This document shows positions 49,375-61,079 of a stretch of 64,000 bases of DNA, one piece after another. Position numbers and translations under genes: made by a program. This stretch comes from Nematopogon swammerdamellus (taxonomy: Eukaryota > Arthropoda > Insecta > Lepidoptera > Adelidae): contig OX336339.1 of the NCBI GenBank assembly GCA_946902875.1, positions 22,289,349 through 22,353,348 on the forward strand, read 5' to 3'. How positions within the stretch are numbered: the stretch's first letter is position 1; the number at the start of each line of letters is the position of its first letter. A model generated the notes under the pieces. The model worked only from the letters and a program-made list of their open reading frames with translations. It did not search any database and had not been told where the DNA came from.

Positions 49375-50114
49375 TGTGTAGCAAATGGTGAATGTGGAGG
49401 TCTTCAGCGGCCCAAAGTCATAGATCGTGTAGGGCTAGCGTAGCAGGTAGGTAGCTCTGGTGCCCTGCTATACCACAGTACCACCTGCGGTACCACGCCG
49501 CGCGCCCTTGCCGTGTTTAGGTATTTTTATATGCAATGTTTGCATACAAACTGTACTGCACAAATTGTATTTTCTTCTCAATATTATTTTGAATTTGTTT
49601 TCTGAAATCTTTCGGTCAGGCGCTGCCTACCTTGCCTGCCCTGGAAAGCCGCCACTGGTAGCAGGGACCAATAGAATTTGTAGAAAAAGCCTGGAATTCG
49701 ACTAGACACATTTTCACACAACATAGAAACTGGCAACTTGAGTTTGTGCATATAGGTGTTGTTGTACATGTACATAGGTATGATGTTCGTACATTATTTA
49801 TTTATTTATTTTCTTTTTTATTTATTTAGAATATTCTGGTTCGCTGTGCATTTTTATTTGGTTCTTACAATAAAAGACAATAGAGAGACTATTAAAAAAA
49901 AAAAGTGTAAATCGTAAAAAAGGAAATCGTAAAATAGGGAATTTCGAAATGTACTAAATATAAAAAATAAAATCTAAAATTCGTAATTAGTTTGATGGTG
50001 GTTCAACCGCATTTTTAACTGACTTCAAAAAAGCAGGAGGTTCTTTATGTATGTTCAGCAATATCTTCCCCAATTGTGAACCGATTTCGATGTTTCTTTT
50101 TGTGTTCGGTTCAG

Positions 50115-50440
50115 TCTAGCTCCAAGGTGGTCCCATTTTTTTTGGTCAAGATCGGATGGGAAAGCGAGGCGGAATCGCGAGGCCGAAGGCCGAGCGATTC
50201 CGCCGAATACATTAATAGCAAATAAAAATTACTAAAAAAGCTGTGAAATAAAAAACTATTTAAAAAAATATAAAAACCGCCTTCAAAAATGTATGAAATA
50301 AAAAAATAAAAATCGAACCCTAGAGTTGAAGGCGGTGGTGCTAAAGCAAGCAAAAATAACCGACCGCCTTCAACTCTAGGGTTCGATTTTTATTTTTTTA
50401 TTTCATACATTTTTGAAGGCGGTTTTCATATTTTTTTAAA
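50115..50440. mobile_element. Foldback element in duplication copy 1 (copy 2 at 53950-54275)
   Basis: The same family as 13735-14085. Long arms (aaccgccttcaaaaatgtat ... gaaccctagagttgaaggcg and their complements) surround a short ggtgctaaagcaagc loop. An upstream block reads gcggaatcgcgaggccgaag. No ORF beyond shadow frames. Confidence 0.8.
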
Positions 50441-52314
50441 TAGTTTTTTTTATTGTACTTACAAGGTAGATAAGATATGTATACAAACTAATAATTGTAA
50501 AGTCGGTGCAACACTTGCACCAACATTTAACGCACACATTAATATTTTTAATGATTGTAAATAATATTTATTATTGTATAGTCACAAAATATTATCACTG
50601 GTTGACACATTGGCTTTTTTAATAAATTAATTTTCTTATAATGCGTGTTCTTTTTTTTCTGTAGCCTTCCTATCGTTATCTGCGAATCAGAGCTGCGCTT
50701 CGTGCGCACGAAGCGAATGAACGCGGTAGTCTCGGCCGGCCGAGCACGCCGCGCCGTGCGATGGACCGGCGCGGACACATGTGCAGAGTCGTGCGGCATG
50801 GACATTTCGTACAAGTCGGCGCCGACTTGCACGAGTGCACGAAATCGATGATGTAATGCAGAGAAGTTTAAAATTTGTAACTATACTTCTCTATACAAAA
50901 TTTACGTTGATGGCTACTATTATATTATAGTATAGAGTAGAAAAAAATTAAAAAAAAATTGAAAAAAAAAATATTTTTTTTCCATACAATTTTTAAGTAC
51001 CTATCATGTACCTATTCTCAAAATGTATGGAGAAAAATATTTTTTTTTCTTCAAATTAAAAAGTCGTAGAACAAAAGTTGTTCCATTTCATGTGCAGAAT
51101 CACCCCCTTTCGGGTTTTATGGTTGGGGTTGCAACACCGTGTACATATACCTACCCTACCATGCTCTATCATTTTAAAATAAAAAAAAATGGATACAGTC
51201 ACGCATGTTAGTTCCTATAAATAAATAAACATATTTTTCCTTTAAACCGCGGAGGAAAGGATAGGTAGGACGCGCGCGGGGCGGGGCGCGACGTACCACC
51301 GCGCTGCTGCGCCACGCCACGCACGCACGATGGCCATTGGCCGCGCGCGCGCCTTTGATCTGTGTCGAAAACCCGACGAGCCGCGCGCGTGCCGCGTGTC
51401 GGCTGGACTGTCGGCACGGCTTTCATGTCTCTTTGTTCATACCGCCAAGCCACGCCGCCCGCTACCGAAGAGTGCGCTGCTTGCTTATATGAATATATTG
51501 CCAGGAAATTTTTAATTTTACAATTTGAACTTAAGGTTAAAATTTGAACCTTACAATCTCTACTGTGCTGTGCTGTGCATTGTGAGTGCTGCATGCATCA
51601 CTCGTCCTTGGCGCGTGTCGGCAAAGTCCGCCTTCTGCATCGCAGTAAAGTCTATAATATTTATTTACCTAGGTACTTATTCATTTAAAATGTTTGGCAA
51701 AGATTATTTAATCTTAGACATTGAGGGATACATACATACTTTAGTTGAAGATCTTATAAAATAATAAAGTGAAATATACAATCACGCTGAATTAAAACCA
51801 AGACAGTTTGCATAATGCAGTCAAAACGTGCAAGTTTGTGCTACTTCGTGCGCGTTGGACAATCGTGACACGAACTGCACGAGACTGTCCATCGTGCGAG
51901 CACAGCACAACAGTACAGAGATGTGCGCTGTACGAAATCGTGACACAAACCGGCACAAAAGCGCACCTCTGCTGCGAATCAATGAATGTTTTATTAGTGG
52001 CCATAACTTTCTTCTCTTCTGGTAATGTATCTCGAAAATATCATTCAAATATTTTATTTCATCCTTGTATCCTGATAAATAAAGTGGAACATACGTAACA
52101 CGCATGCGCCGTCGTCATTCTAGGTTTTCAAAGTCAAGCACTATGCAATGGATTCATACGAGCTTTCTCTGATGTATTCTGAAACATCTAAAAGGTGTTC
52201 GAAAACGGACAATGTTGAGGCCGAACCTAGTGTAGCCATTCAGTGTAATTCAGTGGAGCAACGAAGAGTATAATATAAAACCAAAATACAACTAGCAATG
52301 TTGGGCGTCCATAA

Positions 52315-55300
52315 CAACCCATAACACCGGGTGAACTTGGTGCCACGTACATTTAAGAAGTAATCTATTTTTATTTTATAGACTACGGAAACCCCCGACA
52401 TTGAGGTCAACGAGGCACCCTTGGACCGTGTCGCATCTCCGGATATGTTCTCCAGTGGAGAAATGAGTTCACATACTAAACCTTTCCTCGACCTGGAGAA
52501 AGGTGAAGGGACACTTCACCTTAATGACGAAGATCAAGAAAACAGTGAATCTGTTGAAGACCATTCTGTCCAAGAAGATTCTAAACCTGCACAAGAACAT
52601 ACTAGAACTGTACAAGATCATTCTACACCTGCACAAGAACATTCGAAACTTACACAAGAACATTCTAGAACTGTACAAGAACCTTCGATAACTGCACAAG
52701 AACATTCTAGAACTGTACAACAACATTCTAGAACTGTACAAGAACATTCTAGAGCTGCACAAGAACCTTCTAAGCCTACACAAGAACATTCTAGAACTGC
52801 ACAAGACCTCACTGCGGTTGCTCGGCAAACAGCATCACTACTTGAGGACATGACAAAGTTTGATCAAGAGAATTCTACGTTGAATTTCAATAACAGTATT
52901 GGGTGCAGTTTATTCAGAAGTGAAATGAAGCGAAGTGAGGGTGCTGACTCTCCGATGAGCGAGGGCTCCGAGCGGGCGGTGTGCCCGGCGACGGAAGACC
53001 GTGACGCTGGTGCAACCACCATCGGGGAGAAGATGGAAGTTGAGAAGAGGGGTGCTAAGAAGATGGCTCGCAAAATCACACATTATTTCAATAAGAAGTT
53101 TTAATGTGACAATTGTTTTGTTGGAGACGGTTGGCCGAGCGGGTCTGGGCATCAGCTTCTCTCGCGAGAGGTCCGAGGTTCGAATCCATTTGGCGTATAC
53201 CAATGAAGGTGTGTAGCAAATGGTGAATGTGGAGGTCTTCAGCGGCCCAAAGTCATAGATCGTGTAGGGCTAGCGTAGCAGGTAGGTAGCTCTGGTGCCC
53301 TGCTATACCACAGTACCACCTGCGGTACCACGCCGCGCGCCCTTGCCGTGTTTAGGTATTTTTATATGCAATGTTTGCATACAAACTGTACTGCACAAAT
53401 TGTATTTTCTTCTCAATATTATTTTGAATTTGTTTTCTGAAATCTTTCGGTCAGGCGCTGCCTACCTTGCCTGCCCTGGAAAGCCGCCACTGGTAGCAGG
53501 GACCAATAGAATTTGTAGAAAAAGCCTGGAATTCGACTAGACACATTTTCACACAACATAGAAACTGGCAACTTGAGTTTGTGCATATAGGTGTTGTTGT
53601 ACATGTACATAGGTATGATGTTCGTACATTATTTATTTATTTATTTTCTTTTTTATTTATTTAGAATATTCTGGTTCGCTGTGCATTTTTATTTGGTTCT
53701 TACAATAAAAGACAATAGAGAGACTATTAAAAAAAAAAAGTGTAAATCGTAAAAAAGGAAATCGTAAAATAGGGAATTTCGAAATGTACTAAATATAAAA
53801 AATAAAATCTAAAATTCGTAATTAGTTTGATGGTGGTTCAACCGCATTTTTAACTGACTTCAAAAAAGCAGGAGGTTCTTTATGTATGTTCAGCAATATC
53901 TTCCCCAATTGTGAACCGATTTCGATGTTTCTTTTTGTGTTCGGTTCAGTCTAGCTCCAAGGTGGTCCCATTTTTTTTGGTCAAGATCGGATGGGAAAGC
54001 GAGGCGGAATCGCGAGGCCGAAGGCCGAGCGATTCCGCCGAGTACATTAATAGCAAATAAAAATTACTAAAAAAGCTGTGAAATAAAAAACTATTTAAAA
54101 AAATATAAAAACCGCCTTCAAAAATGTATGAAATAAAAAAATAAAAATCGAACCCTAGAGTTGAAGGCGGTGGTGCTAAAGCAAGCAAAAATAACCGACC
54201 GCCTTCAACTCTAGGGTTCGATTTTTATTTTTTTATTTCATACATTTTTGAAGGCGGTTTTTATATTTTTTTAAATAGTTTTTTTTATTGTACTTACAAG
54301 GTAGATAAGATATGTATACAAACTAATAATTGTAAAGTCGGTGCAACACTTGCACCAACATTTAACGCACACATTAATATTTTTAATGATTGTAAATAAT
54401 ATTTATTATTGTATAGTCACAAAATATTATCACTGGTTGACACATTGGCTTTTTTAATAAATTAATTTTCTTATAATGCGTGTTCTTTTTTTTCTGTAGC
54501 CTTCCTATCGTTATCTGCGAATCAGAGCTGCGCTTCGTGCGCACGAAGCGAATGAACGCGGTAGTCTCGGCCGGCCGAGCACGCCGCGCCGTGCGATGGA
54601 CCGGCGCGGACACATGTGCAGAGTCGTGCGGCATGGACATTTCGTACAAGTCGGCGCCGACTTGCACGAGTGCACGAAATCGATGATGTAATGCAGAGAA
54701 GTTTAAAATTTGTAACTATACTTCTCTATACAAAATTTACGTTGATGGCTACTATTATATTATAGTATAGAGTAGAAAAAAATTAAAAAAAAATTGAAAA
54801 AAAAAATATTTTTTTTCCATACAATTTTTAAGTACCTATCATGTACCTATTCTCAAAATGTATGGAGAAAAATATTTTTTTTTCTTCAAATTAAAAAGTC
54901 GTAGAACAAAAGTTGTTCCATTTCATGTGCAGAATCACCCCCTTTCGGGTTTTATGGTTGGGGTTGCAACACCGTGTACATATACCTACCCTACCATGCT
55001 CTATCATTTTAAAATAAAAAAAAATGGATACAGTCACGCATGTTAGTTCCTATAAATAAATAAACATATTTTTCCTTTAAACCGCGGAGGAAAGGATAGG
55101 TAGGACGCGCGCGGGGCGGGGCGCGACGTACCACCGCGCTGCTGCGCCACGCCACGCACGCACGATGGCCATTGGCCGCGCGCGCGCCTTTGATCTGTGT
55201 CGAAAACCCGACAAGCCGCGCGCGTGCCGCGTGTCGGCTGGACTGTCGGCACGGCTTTCATGTCTCTTTGTTCATACCGCCAAGCCACGCCGCCCGCTAC

Positions 55301-56144
55301 CGAAGAGTGCGCTGCTTGCTTATATGAATATATTGCCAGGAAATTTTTAATTTTACAATTTGAACTTAAGGTTAAAATTTGAACCTTACAATCTCTACTG
55401 TGCTGTGCTGTGCATTGTGAGTGCTGCATGCATCACTCGTCCTTGGCGCGTGTCGGCAAAGTCCGCCTTCTGCATCGCAGTAAAGTCTATAATATTTATT
55501 TACCTAGGTACTTATTCATTTAAAATGTTTGGCAAAGATTATTTAATCTTAGACATTGAGGGATACATACATACTTTAGTTGAAGATCTTATAAAATAAT
55601 AAAGTGAAATATACAATCACGCTGAATTAAAACCAAGACAGTTTGCATAATGCAGTCAAAACGTGCAAGTTTGTGCTACTTCGTGCGCGTTGGACAATCG
55701 TGACACGAACTGCACGAGACTGTCCATCGTGCGAGCACAGCACAACAGTACAGAGATGTGCGCTGTACGAAATCGTGACACAAACCGGCACAAAAGCGCA
55801 CCTCTGCTGCGAATCAATGAATGTTTTATTAGTGGCCATAACTTTCTTCTCTTCTGGTAATGTATCTCGAAAATATCATTCAAATATTTTATTTCATCCT
55901 TGTATCCTGATAAATAAAGTGGAACATACGTAACACGCATGCGCCGTCGTCATTCTAGGTTTTCAAAGTCAAGCACTATGCAATGGATTCATACGAGCTT
56001 TCTCTGATGTATTCTGAAACATCTAAAAGGTGTTCGAAAACGGACAATGTTGAGGCCGAACCTAGTGTAGCCATTCAGTGTAATTCAGTGGAGCAACGAA
56101 GAGTATAATATAAAACCAAAATACAACTAGCAATGTTGGGCGTC
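52315..56144 (+). repeat. 3.83-kb tandem duplication, right copy
   Basis: Direct repeat of 48480-52309, separated from it by a 5-base filler (CATAA at 52310-52314). The right copy runs straight into a perfect 20-bp-arm hairpin (56123-56169), of which the left copy keeps only the left arm. Near-identity over 3.8 kb implies a very recent event, gene conversion, or a haplotype/assembly duplication. Confidence 0.95.
52382..53104 (+). pseudogene. Duplicate Parg terminal exon, copy 2
   Basis: Identical in layout to 48547-49269, displaced by exactly 3,835 bases. The acceptor (TTTTATAG) and all 240 codons are kept, with no difference seen in the coding part. It lacks the upstream Parg exons, so it can be used only if splicing skips copy 1 and its polyadenylation signal. 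It is either a redundant alternative last exon, a passive duplicate, or an assembly artefact. Confidence 0.75.
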
Positions 56145-56169
56145 GTCGTCGCCCAACATTGCTAGTTGT
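56123..56169. repeat. Perfect 20-bp-arm hairpin at the duplication end
   Basis: acaactagcaatgttgggcg (56123-56142) and its exact complement (56150-56169) flank a 7-base loop, tcgtcgt. The right boundary of the 3.83-kb repeat falls inside the loop. Confidence 0.95.
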
Positions 56170-56199
56170 ATTCATTAAATTGTGTCGCCAACCGAGCGG

Positions 56200-56530
56200 G
56201 GGCGGCTAGAACGATAAAAAAGGTATGGACGCCGGACTGTCAAATGCTTGTATGGGAACTAGCGTCGCCGAGTTGCGGGGAGCGGAGTGTACTTACCGAT
56301 GATAAGATATTCCACTATTGTGCACACTAAACTTGGCCGTAGTGTTTTTACACGTAAACACAGAGCATGCGGGCATTTTAAACAGTTTTTTGCGAATGCA
56401 GCCGATGACAGAGACTGACGGGCCAGCGCGCGACCGTCCAATGAAACAAGTATGATTTTACTTATACCGTGTTACGCTGGCGAGGATAGGGTTCGAGGTC
56501 CATACCTTTTTTATCGTTCTAGGGCGGCGG
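56200..56530. mobile_element. MITE with 24-bp terminal inverted repeats
   Basis: ctagaacgataaaaaaggta then tgga (56206-56229) is mirrored by tcca then taccttttttatcgttctag (56498-56521). GC-rich ggcgg blocks lie just outside. Non-coding interior. Confidence 0.8.
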
Positions 56531-56824
56531 CATTGCCGTGTGTTCCGTGTGCTTGGAAAGCGCTGGGCCGGGTAACTTTGGCTTTGTTTCGCTCGCACGC
56601 TTACATGCATCTCTGTCTCTCTGCTGATATGATCACCGAGCGCAGTCGCCGGCTTCAAATAGCTGAATATGTGGATATTGCCCAATAGACAGATGGCTTC
56701 AGAAAACTTGTCGCAACAACAAGCATTGCCCCATAGACGGACAGTGTATTCGCAGGTATGAGGTATTCGTAGGTACGTACTGCACTATGCGAGTTGGTTT
56801 AAAAAAAAAAAAACCAGGGTTAAA

Positions 56825-57172
56825 TTACAGAAGATGCGTTGCTACGCGACGCATCTTCTATAAATTAACCCTAACCTAATGTTGAGGCGGCGCATGTCGT
56901 TTTTGTTACGTTTCGTTGAAAACTCCCATAGTGCAGTTTGCATACCTGCATGCAGGTTTACCTGCGAATAGACATGCCCGATCGGACAGGGCTATTCGCA
57001 GGTATACCTGCATGCAGGTATACCTGCGAATAGACACTTCCCCCATAGACTGATGAATTCCACAAACTTGTCGCTTGGAATTTGTAGCCGCATACTGTAT
57101 GCGGCTACAATCTGTATAGGTCCCATGTGTATGGCATCCCACGGCGTACACATGGGACCTATACAGATTTAC
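56825..57172. repeat. Cluster of four perfect or near-perfect palindromes
   Basis: Four structures: a hairpin agaagatgcgt / acgcatcttct at 56829-56859; a 42-bp perfect palindrome at 56992-57033 centred on cctgcatgcagg; a 25-bp hairpin gtagccgcatac / gtatgcggctac near 57087-57111; and 23-bp arms beginning aatctgtataggtcccatgt near 57110-57172 with a 15-base loop. No ORF or repeat family explains them. Confidence 0.85.
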
Positions 57173-57348
57173 GGGGGATCCGAACTATGATCAGCCTCCA
57201 ACGGTCGAACCATAGAGTAACTTATACGTGGGTTGAAAGTTCGGCCATCCAAGTTAATGACCGCGCCCAGGTCTGCCCTCAAATGACAAACTACTGTAAC
57301 TTGAGTTACAGTAATTGTAGTGATAAGCGTAAAATAAGCTTGTTGGCG

Positions 57349-57736
57349 CGTCAGCCTCGATAGCTCGGTGGTGCAGACAGTCAAGTGTCGCTATTGAATG
57401 TTAAGCAACGCTGGGTGCGGTCAGTACTTGGATGGGTGACCGCTGACCGTTGGAGGCTGACCGAGGTTCGGATTCCTCGTAAAACTGTAGGTCCCTTCCC
57501 TCCTAATCTTACTTGGCGGTAGGGTCTAACCCGCCCGGGTTGGTACCACCGCACTGAATGAAACGTCGGTCGAAACGGCTATGTAAATAGTTTGCGTTTT
57601 CCGACCAGTTCAGTGTAGCCGGCACGATCAAAGGGGGAAGCACTGACATGGCACCTAGTTCACCCGGTGTTATGGACTGACATCACGGACGTTGTAGGTG
57701 ATGTAGCCAACCGTGTCAGTTTCCATAAAAAAAAAA
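57349..57736 (+). mobile_element. Composite tRNA/5S SINE (H1-B1), full length
   Basis: The best-preserved copy of the family. Box A-like tagctcggtggtgc, 5S-like ttaagcaacgctgggtgcgg and tcagtacttggatgggtgac, box B-like aggttcggattcc, then the B1 body and an A-run of 12. Confidence 0.88.
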
Positions 57737-57865
57737 ACTACGCTACGCCGCCGTGTTTTCCGTAACATTTTGTATGGAGAAACGAAGTTCGCAAATCTAT
57801 CACTAGAGGCGCTGCTCCGTTTCTCCATGCAAAATTATGCGGAGAACATGGCGGCGTAGCGTAGT
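57737..57865. mobile_element. Short MITE with 16-bp inverted ends
   Basis: actacgctacgccgcc and ggcggcgtagcgtagt are perfect inverted ends. Internal pairing continues imperfectly (tatggagaaacg / cgtttctccatg). It directly follows the A-tail of the SINE at 57349-57736. Confidence 0.8.
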
Positions 57866-57979
57866 ACGCGGTGTAGGTTAAATCTCGTGATAAGGGTAGG
57901 TACTAGTTTGGCGCAAACCGAAGCGTATGCGCTCTGTAAGAATAGTTGTTATCTTGACCTAATATTTTGCTAAACGTTT

Positions 57980-58140
57980 AACAGCCTCGGCTGTGTTCTC
58001 CTCTAGTCCAGTATAGCCAGCAATCCAGGGAAGTCCTCCGGTATGGCACCTACCTTCTCGGAGGTGATATTGGCTGGTCGAAGCATGCGCTTTGGCCCCT
58101 CCGACTCAGCCACCCATAACGGATTAAAAAAAAAAAAAAA
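57980..58140 (+). mobile_element. SINE body B3, 5'-truncated
   Basis: cagcctcggctgtgttctcc ... tttggcccctccgactcagc ... cccataacggatt, then an A-run. Confidence 0.8.
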
Positions 58141-58564
58141 CGTGCGGCCGGTGTTGTGCTGTAAATAACTTGCGTCCTTGCAGCACAACACCGATTACTC
58201 TGATTACCCCGATTGACGGGATATAGCGTGATACTATGTAATATGCTGGTTTATGTACCAATAGTCAGTGAGCGAACTAATATGTATTCTACTAGCTAGT
58301 AGAGTATTTACTCGGGCAACGGGCATGGCTCCACCGAGTTGAACCAAATTGATCAGTTGAGATCAGTCAATCACGAGCGGCCGAACTCGTTGCGAGTGGC
58401 GCGCGCATCGCGCGGCGTCTCGCGCCAGCCTTTATGCCCGGTTGTGTTTTCCGATATTGCAAACATTTTTGCAGCAAAGGTAGGAAAAACTGATGGCGTC
58501 CATATTAGCTCATTGAGTAGAATACACAGCTCACTGTCTATAGTATAATATATAATCCTTACCT

Positions 58565-58794
58565 ATAATAAAATCCAACGTCTGCTTTCTGTCTGAGTGT
58601 CTGAGTGTATGTCTGTCTGTCCGCTTATAACTCGAGAACCACTGAACCGATTTTAATAAAACAAAATTCTACGGATAGCTTGATTCTTCCCATCAACTAT
58701 AGGCTACTTACCATCACGCTAAATGGCTTATGAGGTTAGCAGTGAAGTGAAATATGAGAGCGGGCGGAGCCGCGGGCACAGCTTGTATAATATA
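58565..58794 (+). mobile_element. Short Helitron-like flank repeat, left copy
   Basis: ctataataaaatccaacgtc ... gcttataactcgagaaccac ... gggcggagccgcgggcacag cttgta. A near-identical direct copy lies at 62487-62710. The GC-rich 3' end resembles Helitron termini. The larger Helitron lies between the two. Confidence 0.7.
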
Positions 58795-58847
58795 CTAGCT
58801 GTTGCCCGCGGCTTCGCTCGCGTGAAATTCGTATTTCAAAGAAGAGT

Positions 58848-60818
58848 GACTTAGGGCGGGGCCGACGGCCGAGCTGGGTTCAGGTAAGTGATAAACCTTC
58901 TCGAAGAAAGTGGGTAACTAAAGGCGAGGCCGAAGGCGGATTTGCGTTCGGGAAGACCATAAACCGTCTCGAAGAAAGTAAGTAACTGAGGGCGAGGCCG
59001 AAGGCCGAGCTGCGTTCAGGAATAAACCTTTTCGAAGAAAGTAAGTAACAAAAGGCGAGGCCGAAGGCCGAGCTGCGTTCGGGAAGACCATAAACCGTCT
59101 CAAAGAAAGTAAGTAACTGAGGGCGAGGCCGAAGGTCGAGCTGCGTTCAGGAGGACCATAAACCTTCTCGAAGAAAGTAAGTAACTGAGGGCGAGGCCGA
59201 AGGCCGAGCTGCGTTCAGGAAGACGACAAACCATCTCTAAGAAAAAATGTAATTAAGGGCGAGGCCGAAGGCCGAGCTGCGTTCAAGAAAAGGATTAACT
59301 TTTTCGAAGAAAATAAGTAACAAAGGGAGAGGCCGAAGGCCGAGCTGCGTTCGGGAAGACCATAAACCTTCTCGAAGATAGTAAGTAACTGAGGGCGAGG
59401 CCGAAAGCCGAGTTGCTTTCAGGAAGGCCATAAAACTTCTCGAAGAAAGTAAGTAACTGAGGGCGAGGCCGAAGGCCGAGCTGCGTTCAGGAAGACGACA
59501 AACCATCTCTAAGAAAGTATGTAATTAAGGGCGAGGCCGAAGGCCGAGCTGCGTTCAGGAAGAGGATAAACCTTTTCAAAGAAAGTAAGTAACAAAGGGC
59601 GAGGCCGAAGGCCGAGCTGCGTTCGGGAAGACCATAAACCTTCTCGAAAATAGTAAGTAACTGCGGGTGAGGCCGAAGGCCGAGCTGCGTTCAGGAAGAT
59701 GATAAACACTCTCTAAGAAAGTAAGTAATTAAGGGCGAGGCCGAACGCCGAGCTGCGTTCAGGAAGACCATAACCCTTCTCGAAGAAAGTAAGTAACTGA
59801 GGGCGAGGCCGAAGGCCGAGCTGCGTTCACGAAGACGACAAACGAACTCTAAGAAAGTATGTAATTAAGGGCGAGGCCGAAGGCCGAGCTTCGTTCAGGA
59901 AAACAATAAACCATCTCTAAGAAAGTAAGTAATTAAGGGCGAGGCCGAAGGCCGAGCTGCGTTCGGGAAGACCATAAACCTTCTCGAAGATAGTAAGTAA
60001 ATGAGGGCGAGGCCGAAAGCCGAACTGCGTTCAGGAAGACGACAAACCATCTCTAAGAAAGTATGTAATTAAGGGCGAGGCCGAAGGCCGAGCTACGTCA
60101 GGAAGAGGATAAACCTTTTCGAAGAAAGTAGGTAACAAAGGGCGAGGCCGAAGGCCGAGCTGCGTTCGGGAAGACCATAAAACTTCTCGAAAATAGTAAG
60201 TAACTGAGGGCGAGGCCGAAGGCCGAGCTGCGTTCAGGAAGACGATAAACACTCTCTAAGAAAGTAAGTAGTTAAGGGCGAGGCCGAAGGCCAAGCTGCG
60301 TTCAGGAAGACCATAACCCTTCTCGAAAAAAGTAAGTAACTGAGGGCGAGGCCGAAGGCCGAGCTGCGTTCACGAAGACGACAAACCATCTCTAAGAAAG
60401 TATGTAATTAAGGGCGAGGCCGAAGGCCGAGCTGCGTTCAGGAAAACAATAAACCATCTCTAAAAAATTAAGTAATTAAGGGCGAGGCCGAAGGCCGAGC
60501 TGCGTTCAGGAAGAGGATAAACATTTTCAAAGAAAGTAAGTAACAAAGGGTGAGGCCGAAGGCCGAGCTGCGTTCGGGAAGACCATAAACCTTCTCGAAG
60601 AAAGTAAGTAATTAAGGGCGAGGCCGAAAGCCGAGCTGCGTTCAGGAAAACGATAAACCATCTCTAAGAAAGTAAGTAATTAAGGGCGAGGCCGAAGGCC
60701 AACCTGCGTTCAGGAAGAGGATAAACATTTTCAAAGACAGTAAGTAACTATAGGCGAGGCCGAAGGCCGAGCTGCGTTCAAGAAGAGCATAAACCTTTTC
60801 GAAGAAAGTAAGTAATAT
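58848..60818. repeat. Minisatellite, about 29 units of ~67 bp
   Basis: Each unit carries gggcgaggccgaaggccgag ctgcgttc, then a variable A-rich half. Three variants of that half recur: 'gaccataaaccttctcgaag', 'gacgacaaaccatctctaag' and 'gaggataaaccttttcgaag'. Their order partly repeats, suggesting higher-order units. Minus-strand ORFs here are artefacts. It lies inside the Helitron. Confidence 0.93.
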
Positions 60819-60829
60819 TTAAGTATAGT

Positions 60830-61045
60830 AAACTAATTAAGAACCTCTTTGTATACTACATTTCTGGTACGGCTCTCATCTGCGAATATCACCAGATTGC
60901 TTGCGGAACTGACTCTCGAACAGGCCACATAAAACTGTCCGTGAGAAAAGCAGTCCTATCTTAAGTCCACTCCGGCCATCTGCAGCGTTTGCCCCTGAGC
61001 TTTATTTATAGTCATAGCGAAACAGACTTTAAGGGGGAACTGCAG
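60830..61045 (-). pseudogene. Helitron helicase (RepHel) C-terminal remnant
   Basis: The minus strand reads VCFAMTINKAQGQTLQMAGV, then DLR-stop-DCFSHGQFYVACSRV, then SSASNLVIFADE, ending VVYKEVLN and stop. These are helicase motifs V and VI of Pif1-like Helitron helicases (T.NK.QGQT, FSHGQ.YVA.SRV). One in-frame TAG interrupts it and the upstream domains are absent. Confidence 0.88.
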
Positions 61046-61079
61046 TATTTTTAACTCAAATGGGTATTCTGACGGTATT

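Noticed and set aside
58918..60252. Four minus-strand ORFs of repeated 'ARPSASP' type
   Set aside because: They are translations of the 67-bp minisatellite and change frame with unit length.
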